Numbered from the stretch's first letter, positions 1 to 8,638 are shown. The stretch: 64,000 nt of DNA from Paenibacillus sp. GSMTC-2017 (GCF_016019935.1 NZ_JAECMT010000002.1:930001-994000); one strand, 5' to 3'. Translations and numbers: made by a program. Notes: generated by a model from the letters alone, not told the origin.

Positions 1-361
1 TTTCGGAACTATCTGTCCCACTTCCTGAAACATATATAAACGTCATTTGAGGATTCAATCTTGCTAAAGTGTTGGCAACGGATAGCGTATAATCATACGT
101 TATTTTTATATATTCCTCTTCCTTCATACCTGCAGAAGAAACCCCAAGGCAGAAAAAACAAGCATCGAATCCAGTTATTTTATTTTCTATCGATGATAAA
201 TCAGATATATGATTAAGCTCAATTTGATTTAGTTTTTTATGTTGCTGAGCTGTACGATTTCGACCAACCGCAACAATTTCCTGAACTTCTTCATCTAATA
301 AACATTCCCTGAGCGTACTTTGACCAACCATACCAGTAGCCCCAAATATAATAACCTTCAT
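1..361 (-). CDS. NAD(P)-binding Rossmann-fold protein (partial, 3' end outside window)
   Basis: About 120 N-terminal residues are visible; the stop lies beyond position 1. The protein opens MKVIIFGATGMVG, the glycine-rich dinucleotide-binding loop (GxxGxxG) right after beta strand 1, and continues with a typical Rossmann pattern (a FFCLGVSS strand, then a conserved-looking FIYVSGSGTD strand). This fits the NAD(P)H-binding atypical SDR/NmrA-like families. The start at 361 has AGGAGGGGG eight bases upstream. It follows dhaQ on the same strand with a short gap, so it could be a third gene of the dhaS-dhaQ operon, but its substrate cannot be told from this fragment. Confidence 0.7.
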   Translation of the reverse strand, partial: MKVIIFGATGMVGQSTLRECLLDEEVQEIVAVGRNRTAQQHKKLNQIELNHISDLSSIENKITGFDACFFCLGVSSAGMKEEEYIKITYDYTLSVANTLARLNPQMTFIYVSGSGTDSSE

Positions 362-398
362 TTAGTTAGCCCCCTCCTGAACCACAAACTTATTGTGA

Positions 399-1397
399 CT
401 ACCAGTTTGATACGCGAACATCCGCCTTCAACCATTTCTCCCAGTTAGGATCTTCAAGCTTAAGCAGACTTAATGTAATCCCCTTCATATCCAAGGATGT
501 CAGGTGCGAACCTACTTTAAAGAAACGGGCATCGATGCCTTCCAGTTGGATCAAACGCCTGATATCATTGGCGAAAATATATTGCTCCATTAAGGGAGTT
601 GAACCTAAACCATTAATTAAGAAGGCAAACTTATCTCCTTTTTTCCAGCGGTAAATGCTTTTCAGCTTGTTCATTAATTCAATCGCAATCTTCTCGGAAG
701 AATCGAACGTCTCTTTGCGGTAACCTTCTTCTCCATGAATTCCGACGCCAAAATAAACTTCGTGATCCTCCAGAGTAAACGAAGGCTCCTTTTGAAACGG
801 GTTATGAGCAGGCGTCAGTGCAACGCCCAACGTATGTAGATGGCTAACGACAGAAGTACCAATCTCCTTCAGCTCATGCAAAGAATATCCTTCCGTTGCT
901 GCCGCACCGACGATTTTATGCACAAAAACAGTACCTGCTACTCCTCTTCTTCTTTTGTTAAACGTAGCATCGTTTTCAATAGAAACATCATCGTTCACAA
1001 TAATATGATCGACAGATCTGCCTTCTTTTGTAGCGATAGATTCGGCTGTTAAGAAGTTGTCCACATCCGCTTTGAAATTTTTCACAATCATCAGGATTCT
1101 TTGACTTTTATCCACCTTATGGATCGCAGCCAATATTTGTTCCGGCGTTGGAGAAGTAAAAATCGTTCCACTAACCGCTATAGAGAGCATTCCGTCCCCA
1201 ACGTAACCGAAATGCGCGGGTTCGTGACCGCTACCACCGCCACTTAAAAGAACAACGTTCTGTCCAATGTCCCCTAGGTCTTTTCGATAAATAATGTGAT
1301 GCTCTGAATCATAGTCAACTCTGTCTTTGTGTTCAAAATAATATCCCTGCAACATATCATCAACTATATTTTGGACTTCGTTTGTAATTCTTTTCAT
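399..1397 (-). CDS. dhaQ: DhaQ-like dihydroxyacetone-binding coactivator (DhaK paralogue)
   Basis: About 332 residues matching the DhaK (DAK1) fold from end to end. The substrate-pocket motifs are present: GGGSGHEPAH near residue 55, KNFKADVDNF near residue 110, and GVGIHGEEG near residue 220 with the histidine that binds Dha covalently in DhaK. No DAK2 (ATP-binding) partner is encoded next to it on this strand. It overlaps the stop codon of a DhaS-type regulator. In Lactococcus lactis that gene pair encodes DhaS and DhaQ, where Dha-loaded DhaQ turns DhaS into an activator. The DhaQ role here is inferred from this pairing. ATG codons at 1400 and 1397 are both possible; GGAG is better spaced for 1397. 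A genuine DhaK subunit is the alternative. Confidence 0.75.
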   Translation of the reverse strand: MKRITNEVQNIVDDMLQGYYFEHKDRVDYDSEHHIIYRKDLGDIGQNVVLLSGGGSGHEPAHFGYVGDGMLSIAVSGTIFTSPTPEQILAAIHKVDKSQRILMIVKNFKADVDNFLTAESIATKEGRSVDHIIVNDDVSIENDATFNKRRRGVAGTVFVHKIVGAAATEGYSLHELKEIGTSVVSHLHTLGVALTPAHNPFQKEPSFTLEDHEVYFGVGIHGEEGYRKETFDSSEKIAIELMNKLKSIYRWKKGDKFAFLINGLGSTPLMEQYIFANDIRRLIQLEGIDARFFKVGSHLTSLDMKGITLSLLKLEDPNWEKWLKADVRVSNW

Positions 1398-1978
1398 CAT
1401 TTCTCCACCTTATGGTTTGCGGATAGCCGCAGGGATAATAATAATTGATCATGAATGATCATTTTCATCAAAGACGACATGACTGACGGATCAACCACGC
1501 AATCATTACTTATCCAATCTTTGATTGTGCCCCCAAATCCATGACTATAAAAAGAGGCTAAAAAACTTTTTTTCTCTTCGGAAACACTTACCCCAGCGCC
1601 AACCGACAGTTCATCGATAATTTTAATATATAAGTTTTTTGTATGTTCAAATAAATATTCGTTAAACGAATTTTGCTCGACAACCTTAAACGCATTTCGA
1701 TAAAACCGTTGATTTTCATAAAAATAGCGGAATAACTGATTAAAAATATTTTCCCACTTCTCATATTCAATAAAGTCGGTGATGTTCTCCTTCGTTTCTT
1801 CTTTATAGATCCATCCTAGTAATTCATATTTATCTAGGAAATGATAATAAAACGATTGCCTTCGCATCTGACAGTTTGACATGATGTCGCTAACCGAGAC
1901 TTTATGGAACGATTCTGTCTCCATTAGTTCTTTTAATGATTTTGCAATCATTTTTTTTGTAATGATCGATGAAGTCAT
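1397..1978 (-). CDS. dhaS: TetR-family dihydroxyacetone regulator DhaS
   Basis: About 193 residues from the MTSSIITKK start. An N-terminal TetR helix-turn-helix spans about residues 3-55 (IAKSLKELMETESFHKVSVS, then QSFYYHFLDKYELLGWIY). The FYYHF..KY.LL.WI signature is characteristic of the Dha kinase regulator subfamily. The rest is an all-helical ligand/partner domain. In L. lactis DhaS is an unusual TetR member that activates the dha operon when bound to DhaQ-Dha. Here the next gene is DhaQ-like and a DhaS-type palindrome lies in the divergent region upstream. An ATG at 1987 is a possible alternative start (GGAG seven bases upstream); the 1978 start has AAGG eight bases upstream. Confidence 0.82.
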   Translation of the reverse strand: MTSSIITKKMIAKSLKELMETESFHKVSVSDIMSNCQMRRQSFYYHFLDKYELLGWIYKEETKENITDFIEYEKWENIFNQLFRYFYENQRFYRNAFKVVEQNSFNEYLFEHTKNLYIKIIDELSVGAGVSVSEEKKSFLASFYSHGFGGTIKDWISNDCVVDPSVMSSLMKMIIHDQLLLSLRLSANHKVEK

Positions 1979-2047
1979 TCCAACCATCCTTTCGCTCCAA
2001 TCTAATAGTAACAAAATCTGTTCATAAAGTTAAACACGTTCATTTTT

Positions 2048-2069
2048 TGACAGATGCGTTTATTTGTCC
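2048..2069. promoter_or_regulatory. DhaS operator (inverted repeat)
   Basis: The sequence is TGACAGAT-N6-ATTTGTCC. The L. lactis DhaS operator is known as GGACACAT-N6-ATTTGTCC. The right half is identical, the left half differs at two of eight positions, and the 6-bp spacing is the same. It ends one base before the -35 hexamer of the kinase gene, where an activator would be expected to sit. Confidence 0.8.
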
Positions 2070-2070
2070 G

Positions 2071-2099
2071 TTTACCATAAAGCGCTTTCACTTTAAAAT
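2071..2099 (+). promoter_or_regulatory. Promoter of the Dha kinase gene with a cre-like site in the spacer
   Basis: A -35 TTTACC (2071-2076), a 17-bp spacer and a -10 TAAAAT (2094-2099) make a good sigma-A promoter. The spacer contains ATAAAGCGCTTTCA (2077-2090), which matches the CcpA cre palindrome TGAAAGCGCTTTCA at 12 of 14 positions. Activation by DhaS from just upstream and catabolite repression inside the promoter are inferred from these positions. Confidence 0.65.
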
Positions 2100-2163
2100 A
2101 GGCAGTAGCAAAACTAATCATAATTTCGGACTTCGTCCATGTTCAAATGAGGAGGCAACTCAA

Positions 2164-3921
2164 GTGAAAAAAATCATGAACAAACCTGAAAATCTCGTAT
2201 TGGAAATGTGTAACGGAATGGTACTGGCGCATCCGGAACTGGAATTTTTGAAAAAATATAAAATTATAAAGAAAAAAGCGATCAATGAAAATAAAGTAAG
2301 TCTGATCAGTGGTGGCGGCAGCGGACATGAACCAGCTCATGCGGGATTGGTAGGTAAAGGTATGTTGGATGCTGCTGTATGCGGCGACGTATTCGCTTCT
2401 CCTTCGCAAATTCAAATATATCAAGCCATAAAGGCAACTGCTAGCCGCAAAGGCGCCCTGATGATTATTAAAAATTATAGTGGCGATATGATGAATTTCA
2501 AAAACGGCGCGGCATTGGCAAAAGAAGAAGGCATTCAGGTAGAATACGTTCGAGTGGATGATGATATTGCAGTCGAAGACAGCTTGTATACGGTAGGCCG
2601 TCGCGGTGTTGCAGGAACTGTACTCGTTCATAAAATTGCTGGGGCTGCCGCGGAAGAAGGCAGAGATCTCGAGCAAGTTAAGGAAGTAGCAGAAAAAGCA
2701 GCCGCAAACGTACGAAGCATTGGCGTTGCCCTTACTTCATGTACGGTTCCCGCTAAAGGATCACCTACGTTCACGTTGGGTGCAGACGAAATCGAATATG
2801 GGGTCGGCATTCATGGCGAACCGGGAATTCGAAGAGAAAAAATGATTTCCGCGGACGAATTGGCAAATCGAATGACGAACGATCTTTTGAAAGATTTAGA
2901 AATAGATAGCGAAGATCAAACGGAAATTGTTATCTTGGTCAATGGTTTCGGTGCAACTCCGCTACAAGAGCTCTATCTGTATCACAATTCGGTTATGCGG
3001 GAAATGCATCAAAGAAAGATCCAAGTTCATCGCTCCTTTGTCGGCAATTATATGACAAGTATTGATATGGCAGGAATTTCGTTAACCGTCATGCAGTTGG
3101 ACGAAGAATTAAAAACATTGTTATCTCATGAATGTGTAACGCCTGCTTTTAGAGTGGACGGGCCTGTAGAGAGTGTTTCTTACGTTGAACATGTTGAGCA
3201 TGATGAAGCAATTCCTGTTTCCTTTGAGACAGAGACTTCGGAAACTCACGCGATCATCAAAGACGATGTGCTTACTCTAGAAAACATGATTTATCTTGTT
3301 GATAAAATGAGTGAAGTCATTATCAAAAATGAAATACCCTTCTGCGAACTGGATTCGCATGCGGGCGACGGTGACTTCGGCATGAGTGTTGCCAAAGGAT
3401 TCAAGCAATTAAAGCGGGAGTGGCGCGAAATTCTAAGCCAACCTCAATTAACCATCGGAACGTTCCTTCAATCTTGTTCGATTGTTATTATGGAATATTG
3501 CGGCGGCGCATCTGGCCCAATCTGGGGTTCAGCTTTCCGTTACGCAGGTAAAGCTGTCGACGGGAAACTTGAATTGACTGTCGGTGAATTTGCCGACATG
3601 CTGCAGGCTGCTGTCCATGGAATTCAGGCTACTGGGGAACGCTCTTTCGGAAGAGGCGCAGTAGTAGGAGATAAAACGCTCGTGGATGCGCTAGTACCTT
3701 GTGTTCAATCGTGGTTAGAAAGCAACACCGCAGGTGACTCGTTCAAGACGGCCTTTGAAAAAGGCGCAGCAGCGGCTGTCGAAGGTGCGGATAGAACAAA
3801 AGAAATCGTAGCTCGCATGGGACGTGCCGGTACTGTAGGAGAAAGAAGTCTCGGTTATCCAGATGCTGGAGCTCACGGTTTAGGAGTTATATTTACAGAG
3901 CTTTCGCGTTCTTTAAGATAG
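2164..3921 (+). CDS. dhaK: Single-chain ATP-dependent dihydroxyacetone kinase (DhaK-DhaL fusion)
   Basis: A 585-residue protein joining a DAK1 domain (about residues 5-330; GGGSGHEPAHAG, KNYSGDMMNF and the Dha-binding histidine in GVGIHGEPG) to a DAK2 nucleotide-binding domain (about residues 385-580; the metal/ATP motif SHAGDGDFG and a late GYPDAGA motif). This is the Citrobacter-type arrangement that phosphorylates Dha with ATP, as opposed to the PTS-dependent DhaKLM complex; no DhaM is encoded nearby. The GTG start at 2164 has GGAGG eight bases upstream; the open frame runs further upstream, but that part covers the operator and promoter and looks non-coding. An ATG at 2176 is an alternative start. 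A strong terminator follows. Confidence 0.88.
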   Translation: MKKIMNKPENLVLEMCNGMVLAHPELEFLKKYKIIKKKAINENKVSLISGGGSGHEPAHAGLVGKGMLDAAVCGDVFASPSQIQIYQAIKATASRKGALMIIKNYSGDMMNFKNGAALAKEEGIQVEYVRVDDDIAVEDSLYTVGRRGVAGTVLVHKIAGAAAEEGRDLEQVKEVAEKAAANVRSIGVALTSCTVPAKGSPTFTLGADEIEYGVGIHGEPGIRREKMISADELANRMTNDLLKDLEIDSEDQTEIVILVNGFGATPLQELYLYHNSVMREMHQRKIQVHRSFVGNYMTSIDMAGISLTVMQLDEELKTLLSHECVTPAFRVDGPVESVSYVEHVEHDEAIPVSFETETSETHAIIKDDVLTLENMIYLVDKMSEVIIKNEIPFCELDSHAGDGDFGMSVAKGFKQLKREWREILSQPQLTIGTFLQSCSIVIMEYCGGASGPIWGSAFRYAGKAVDGKLELTVGEFADMLQAAVHGIQATGERSFGRGAVVGDKTLVDALVPCVQSWLESNTAGDSFKTAFEKGAAAAVEGADRTKEIVARMGRAGTVGERSLGYPDAGAHGLGVIFTELSRSLR

Positions 3922-3970
3922 GTTAAACGGAGAACAAGTGAATAGAAAAAATATGCGCCGAATGACGGTG

Positions 3971-4002
3971 AAGCCTGTTGAGAGTCTCGACAGGCTTTTT
4001 TT
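3971..4002 (+). terminator. Intrinsic terminator after the Dha kinase gene
   Basis: A 13-bp stem (AAGCCTGTTGAGA paired with TCTCGACAGGCTT, one G-T wobble) is followed by a T run. Confidence 0.85.
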
Positions 4003-4026
4003 CGTTGATATAGGTATAAAGTTCCG

Positions 4027-4090
4027 AATCTTGATTGTATGTTGATGAAGTTCGATGAGGACTTTTAGTGATAGATTCAGACGCCGTGCT
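4027..4090. repeat. Left degenerate direct repeat of the accessory block
   Basis: It shares an exact 13-mer (AATCTTGATTGTA, 4027-4039) and, 35 bases on, a near copy of a 17-mer (GATTCAGACGCCGTGCT, 4074-4090) with positions 10859-10926. In that second copy the two words have almost the same spacing. It may be the relic of an insertion element end or a duplicated integration target. Confidence 0.4.
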
Positions 4091-4206
4091 AGTCCGTTTG
4101 AAGCTATTTCTTCGAGCTTATTCTCTTCCACTCCCTTCCGTTCAGGTGAGCGCTCTAGCATATGGGGGGATTGCACACTCCAAAACATCGACCTTTAATC
4201 ATTACG

Positions 4207-5256
4207 TTATGCAGGAAGCACATTTGAATTTATACTTGTTAATACCGTCGTTTTCAATGATGTTATCAAATTCAGTTTCAACTCTTCAAAAGTAACTTGA
4301 GAATTGCTTTGTAGTGACTTCTCAGCTTCATTAATGTATCGCAATATCGATAGACGTGTTAGTTCTTTAAGTTCCACTAATTCATTTATCCCTATATTCA
4401 CATCGATACCTTCATGTGTTGATTCAGATCTATATCTGTAGAATGATTTTAGCTTGTAATAAATGTTCTTAATATCCGCATCATCTTTTCCTACTAATAC
4501 AGCGACCATCTTTGATAATGTTTCTTTCTTTTTTTGTTGATTGCGAGGAAGTAACATTATCTCTAATACTGAAATCAGTTGCTCAAAGCTTTTGGCGTTA
4601 TCTAATAACTTAAATGAGTATGTGAAGCCATCAATTATACTTTTAAGTATTCTATAAGATTGATTATAATCTGAAAGGAAATCGTTGATATCCCCTAATT
4701 CAGTTGTTTCAATCTTATACTTTTTTGTAATTAATGACTTAGCGTCTTCAATTAAAATAGTATTCAACTTATTAAAGTTAATATTGAAGTAGCTATATGA
4801 GAATTCATAGAAAACCTCAAATATTCCTATATCTAAATTCTTTAATAGCATTAATTTGGATATGATTCGATTTATTAATTCGAACTGTTCATCTTGAAAA
4901 TCAACTAATTCAGGAAGATCCCCAAATTTATCAGTAATTCTTACAACACCGTTAGTAGCGAGTACGTCTGGACATCTAACTGTAAAATTAACTTCTTTTG
5001 TCAAACAAACAAAACTGGAACTGTCTGTATCATTAAGATCACTTTGCAGTTGCGACAAGTAATATTTATTATTAATTTTTTGATTTGCCAAGAGTATTTT
5101 GTCTTTATATTTAAAATCAGCTACACTAACTTTCTGAAAAGAAAAACCATCTACATCATTTATTTGTATTAAAGATACATCAGCTCCTAGTACTATACAT
5201 GCAACCTTTACATTCACTTCTATCTCATCAGATACTCTAATAGAAACATCAGTCAT
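4207..5256 (-). CDS. HEPN-domain protein, ApeA-like (putative defence RNase)
   Basis: 349 residues, AT-rich. The N-terminal 110 or so residues are beta-rich and not recognised. The C-terminal half is helical and contains KSFYRYRSESTHEG around residues 270-283, an R-x4-H motif (R276, H281) in the setting typical of Apea-type HEPN domains, whose members act as RNases in anti-phage systems. The start at 5256 has GGAGG seven bases upstream. It stands alone between the Dha terminator and a broken gene, inside a block that also holds HerA and OLD-family genes. The defence role is inferred from the motif and the neighbourhood; the target is unknown. Confidence 0.6.
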   Translation of the reverse strand: MTDVSIRVSDEIEVNVKVACIVLGADVSLIQINDVDGFSFQKVSVADFKYKDKILLANQKINNKYYLSQLQSDLNDTDSSSFVCLTKEVNFTVRCPDVLATNGVVRITDKFGDLPELVDFQDEQFELINRIISKLMLLKNLDIGIFEVFYEFSYSYFNINFNKLNTILIEDAKSLITKKYKIETTELGDINDFLSDYNQSYRILKSIIDGFTYSFKLLDNAKSFEQLISVLEIMLLPRNQQKKKETLSKMVAVLVGKDDADIKNIYYKLKSFYRYRSESTHEGIDVNIGINELVELKELTRLSILRYINEAEKSLQSNSQVTFEELKLNLITSLKTTVLTSINSNVLPA

Positions 5257-5533
5257 TTATTTACCTCCAGTTTTTATATCTCATTGAGTTCTTTTCTTGC
5301 CATCAATTACCCAATTCTTTCAGGTTAAGCGATTAATTAACAAAATAAGTGTTGTTTTAGCTATTAGAACGAAGTTAACAAGAACAGAACTTATTATCTT
5401 CTGTTAATATGATCCCTTGATTCCTGACTAGTATAAAGCAGCACTAGACTCTTCTTCTCAGTAACCCTCATGAATATTACCTAACGTTTATTTCTTTTCT
5501 CTAATATTTTCTTATTAGTCTCCTTGGGTATAA

Positions 5534-6031
5534 TCAGTAACTATTGTTAATCCTCTTAAACTCAAGTTTAAATAGTGGCGCACCTAAATCACTCGCTATA
5601 TTACATAATCTTTCAACATTTAATGATGAACATTTTTCACCAACACAAATTTCCACAGATATGGCTTTCATAGAGGGCATCCCAATCGAAGCACGTCCCG
5701 CAGAACACTTAAATTCTTTCTCGTATTGCCAATTACTTTGTTTAATGTTCTGAAGTAATACCGTTGTATACACTATCCTCGAATCATCTATAATTATTCT
5801 CTTTCTTCCTAGGCTTAATTGCCGATGCTCTTCCTTCAAAACGTAGTCAATATGTTTCTCCATAATATCGGTAATATCTATTCTTCTGTCTGTATATTGA
5901 ATGGGCAGGGTACATGCTATTAACTCATTATTATTTACCTCTTTCATATTGTAAACAACGCAAAAACCTTGATGATTATTTTCATAGTGCGCCCACATTG
6001 ACATAGAGTTATATCCAGCGAAAAACTTCAT
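5534..6031 (-). pseudogene. DUF2971-family gene, 5'-truncated and probably frameshifted
   Basis: The surviving 165-residue frame begins directly in the family's central motif: MWAHYENNHQGFCVVY resembles the usual LMWSHYA-nH-GFC signature. DUF2971 proteins normally have some 70-90 more residues before this. Upstream, a different frame stays open across about 6051-6130 (reading MENYNSDVEKYRRESPLN and onward) and runs into a stop as the first frame begins, which suggests a frameshift at about 6030-6050. The ATG at 6031 has no convincing ribosome binding site. DUF2971 genes are common in islands and have no settled function. A short expressed protein cannot be excluded. Confidence 0.5.
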
Positions 6032-6349
6032 CTTTATTTGAACAATGCTTCAAAATATCTATTGCCTTGATATAATTCAATGGACTTTCTCTACGATATT
6101 TTTCAACATCAGAATTATAGTTTTCCATTTTCAATCCAACATTTATAAATAAATTAAAGAGATTTAGAGAGAAAACATCAGAGTCCTATCACTCCTTAAA
6201 TATTCTATATATAGTAGTTGTTCGATGTTTCTTGAAATATACCTCCCATGAATAATCAATTGTTCGACTCTGAAAGAAATGGCAGCATGTAGCATCAAAA
6301 AATACTGTGTAACGCTAATCCCAACATGATACAATTTCCTTTCGATCAT

Positions 6350-6474
6350 AATTCATCTTCTTTATTATACTTATCGTGAATTCAATTTTTGCTTAGCCTC
6401 TTAGGTAAATGTAGCTCATGATGTGCTTTTCCATTCGAGCGACATGCTGCACTTTATATGTATAGTCTTCTACA
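6350..6474. other. Non-coding stretch between the broken gene and the tRNA relic
   Basis: No open frame with a ribosome binding site is seen. Frames at 6050-6349 on the minus strand may be decayed coding sequence of the DUF2971 gene or of another lost gene, but none could be recognised. Confidence 0.4.
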
Positions 6475-6499
6475 ATAAAAAACGGCATCTCTGCCGTTT
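6475..6499 (-). terminator. Intrinsic terminator downstream of the tRNA relic
   Basis: AAACGGCA-GAGA-TGCCGTTT followed by T4 on the minus strand. It sits where a tRNA terminator would sit, about 20 bases past the relic. The intact tRNA-Ala at 16999-17072 has the same kind of terminator. Confidence 0.7.
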
Positions 6500-6519
6500 A
6501 AGTTAACTTATTGGTATAT

Positions 6520-6588
6520 CTGTACCTGATCGAACCGCTGACCTCTTCGCTACCAGCGAAGCACTCTCCTATGCGAGTCGGTTTTTAC
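6520..6588 (-). pseudogene. Decayed tRNA (tRNA-Ala derived, anticodon now GGT)
   Basis: The D arm (ACTC-loop-GAGT, 6563-6578) and the anticodon arm (CTTCG CTGGTAG CGAAG, 6545-6561) fold perfectly. The variable loop and a T-loop TTCGATC are recognisable. The 3' strand of the T stem is missing and the acceptor strands do not pair. The central part closely matches the tRNA-Ala(GGC) relic at 11132-11210, so the GGT anticodon is most likely a mutated GGC. It is not expected to be functional. Confidence 0.65.
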
Positions 6589-6703
6589 TACCAAATGTTA
6601 GTATCATTATACTTTTACAATCAATATTACGTTTTGAAAAAGGTAGTAAAACCAAAATTTATTACCCTCACATAAATTCCCATCACTTTAATATTTAAAA
6701 GTT

Positions 6704-8638
6704 TTATAAGTAATTAACCTTCTTAATATAAGCAATAATTTTATCTAAACCTTTAGTAAGATCATCAATCATAGCAAAATTGGGTTGCGGAATAATGCTT
6801 TGCTTTAAAAGATGTTTAACTTCAAAGTTGTTATAAATATATCTTGCAAGTTCATCCTTGTGCTTAATAGTACCACTTTCTGCTGACACTCCAATTAGTC
6901 CTCTATTTTCTAATATGCGACCTGCCCCTTCAGAATTCGAATATACATCCCAATCTACTACTAATGAAGTCCCTTTTATTTTGGAGGCAGGATGCTTTTC
7001 TCTTTGTGAATAAAAGTTTTTCATTAGTTCAGGATGAGTATAATTTTCTAGTTCTCTCCCTGTTAAGATCCAAAGATTTGGGATTTTATCAATTTCACTT
7101 TCAATGTCCGCTTCATTATCTACAACTGAATCCCTTAGTAGATAATGCGTTCTATTCTGTCTGTTCAACTCTTTTGCAATTCTAATAAATCGCTTGTACT
7201 TTTGGGAACCTACATTTGTACGATCAGAATCGATCATTACAAAAGGATTAGGGTTTACTTTGAGTACTTTTAATAGCGTGTCTTCTTCAATATCGTTAAG
7301 TGAAATTATTTCTTCTTCAAATGAGTAATGGGAGATTGTACTACCACCGGTCATAAGTAGAGAGTAATGAAGTCCCTCAAGTAAATACGAGCTCAGCTTA
7401 CCTTGACTAATAAGATACTCACAATAGGTTTTAATCCAGGTACGTAGCCAAAAAACTTCAGACGGCCCCTCCACCCAAATAATACAATTACTTAATAAAA
7501 CATCACCCGGAAGTACCCCTAATTCATTGCAAATTTCCCTGGCAATTCTAGCTCCAGAAGGATCTGAACCAACATGCTTAAAAAAACCACTAAATGAACA
7601 TACTCCTTCAATTTTTTGAGAGCGATATAAATAATCTTCTTCGGTCGCTGTTTCTATCGCAACAGGTGAATGGGTAGAAATAATAAACTGAGCACTTCCT
7701 ATTTGTTTTATAACTTTCATTACTTCTCTTACGAGACCGGGCTGCAGATGACTTTCAATTTCATCAATGATTATTAGCATCTTTCTATTACGAACAAGTT
7801 CCATCAACAATATATACAACATTGTATACCCTGTCCCGACTTCTTTTGAGGACAATTCCATATTTCCACTAAATGTGAAGATCAGTTCTTTTTGTTTAAC
7901 ATTTGATGATACAGCAACAGGTGCATCCAGATGAAGTTGCTTTTCAATATACTGTTTAACTTTATCTTTTGCTGTTCTTTTCTCAGAAAGGTGCTCTGTC
8001 TCATTCAGCCAGTTCACAAGTTCATATCCACTTACGGTCAGACTGTCATCACCAGCTCGATCAAAAGCCCGAATAGGATCAAATACTAATATACTATCTT
8101 GCAATATGTTGTATAAAACATTGCATATCTTCTCAACTTCTTCACCATTAATTCCGAAGCCATTTAAAAATTCTGGATTGAACACAACATCAAGATATTG
8201 GTTTGTGTTTGTCACTTCATGCGAACGTATTCCATTTATTGCTATACAAATATTCCCTAAGTATAACTTACCACTTTTATGAATTTGAATGACAATCTCT
8301 GTTTCTTTGAACTTTACTAGTTTATTTAGTTTTGGGTCTTGATACTGTGTGAGAGTTGAATTATTAATAGTAAATTCTATAACGATAGGCCTATTCGTAT
8401 CTAAGTTGTAATAATCGTTATCTGTTATCTTCTCTGCAGCAAACTTCTTTGTATTTTTGAGCTGCCCGTCCAAACTGTATTGAAAAATTCTAACTATCCT
8501 AGCCAATAATGACTTCCCGGAATTGTTAGGCCCAACAATAAAAGTTGCATGATTTTTTTTTGCCAACAACAGTACTTGTTTATTTTTTAGTCCTCTATAG
8601 TGTTCGATGGTAATTTGTTTGATAAAATAAGACATCAT
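6704..8638 (-). CDS. OLD-family AAA ATPase with C-terminal TOPRIM nuclease domain
   Basis: 644 residues from the ATG at 8638, which overlaps the HerA stop codon (ATGA) and has GGTGGG seven bases upstream; an ATG at 8650 is possible. Numbering from 8650: Walker A GPNNSGKS at 40-47, ABC-like signature region ELSSKEVGTG near 265-275, Walker B LIIIDEIESH near 292-301, and a STHSPV sensor near 325. A TOPRIM domain follows: glutamate in WVEGPSE (E394), MTGGS near 433, the DxD pair in MIDSDRT (D474, D476), and GRELEN near 531. This is the OLD/GajA architecture of ATP-regulated DNA nucleases in phage defence. Translational coupling to HerA suggests the two form a complex. The C-terminal ~100 residues are unassigned. 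Confidence 0.82.
   Translation of the reverse strand: MMSYFIKQITIEHYRGLKNKQVLLLAKKNHATFIVGPNNSGKSLLARIVRIFQYSLDGQLKNTKKFAAEKITDNDYYNLDTNRPIVIEFTINNSTLTQYQDPKLNKLVKFKETEIVIQIHKSGKLYLGNICIAINGIRSHEVTNTNQYLDVVFNPEFLNGFGINGEEVEKICNVLYNILQDSILVFDPIRAFDRAGDDSLTVSGYELVNWLNETEHLSEKRTAKDKVKQYIEKQLHLDAPVAVSSNVKQKELIFTFSGNMELSSKEVGTGYTMLYILLMELVRNRKMLIIIDEIESHLQPGLVREVMKVIKQIGSAQFIISTHSPVAIETATEEDYLYRSQKIEGVCSFSGFFKHVGSDPSGARIAREICNELGVLPGDVLLSNCIIWVEGPSEVFWLRTWIKTYCEYLISQGKLSSYLLEGLHYSLLMTGGSTISHYSFEEEIISLNDIEEDTLLKVLKVNPNPFVMIDSDRTNVGSQKYKRFIRIAKELNRQNRTHYLLRDSVVDNEADIESEIDKIPNLWILTGRELENYTHPELMKNFYSQREKHPASKIKGTSLVVDWDVYSNSEGAGRILENRGLIGVSAESGTIKHKDELARYIYNNFEVKHLLKQSIIPQPNFAMIDDLTKGLDKIIAYIKKVNYL

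Noticed and set aside
1969..2163. N-terminal extension of the Dha kinase frame upstream of the GTG at 2164
   Set aside because: It covers the DhaS operator and promoter, has no homology to the kinase family, and a good ribosome binding site sits directly before 2164.
2143..2676. 177-residue minus-strand frame inside the Dha kinase gene
   Set aside because: It is antisense to a clearly conserved domain, has no ribosome binding site, and its composition follows the opposite strand.
6520..6588. A functional tRNA-Thr (anticodon GGT)
   Set aside because: The acceptor and T stems do not pair, and the body matches a tRNA-Ala relic; the anticodon is better explained by a C-to-T change in a dead gene.
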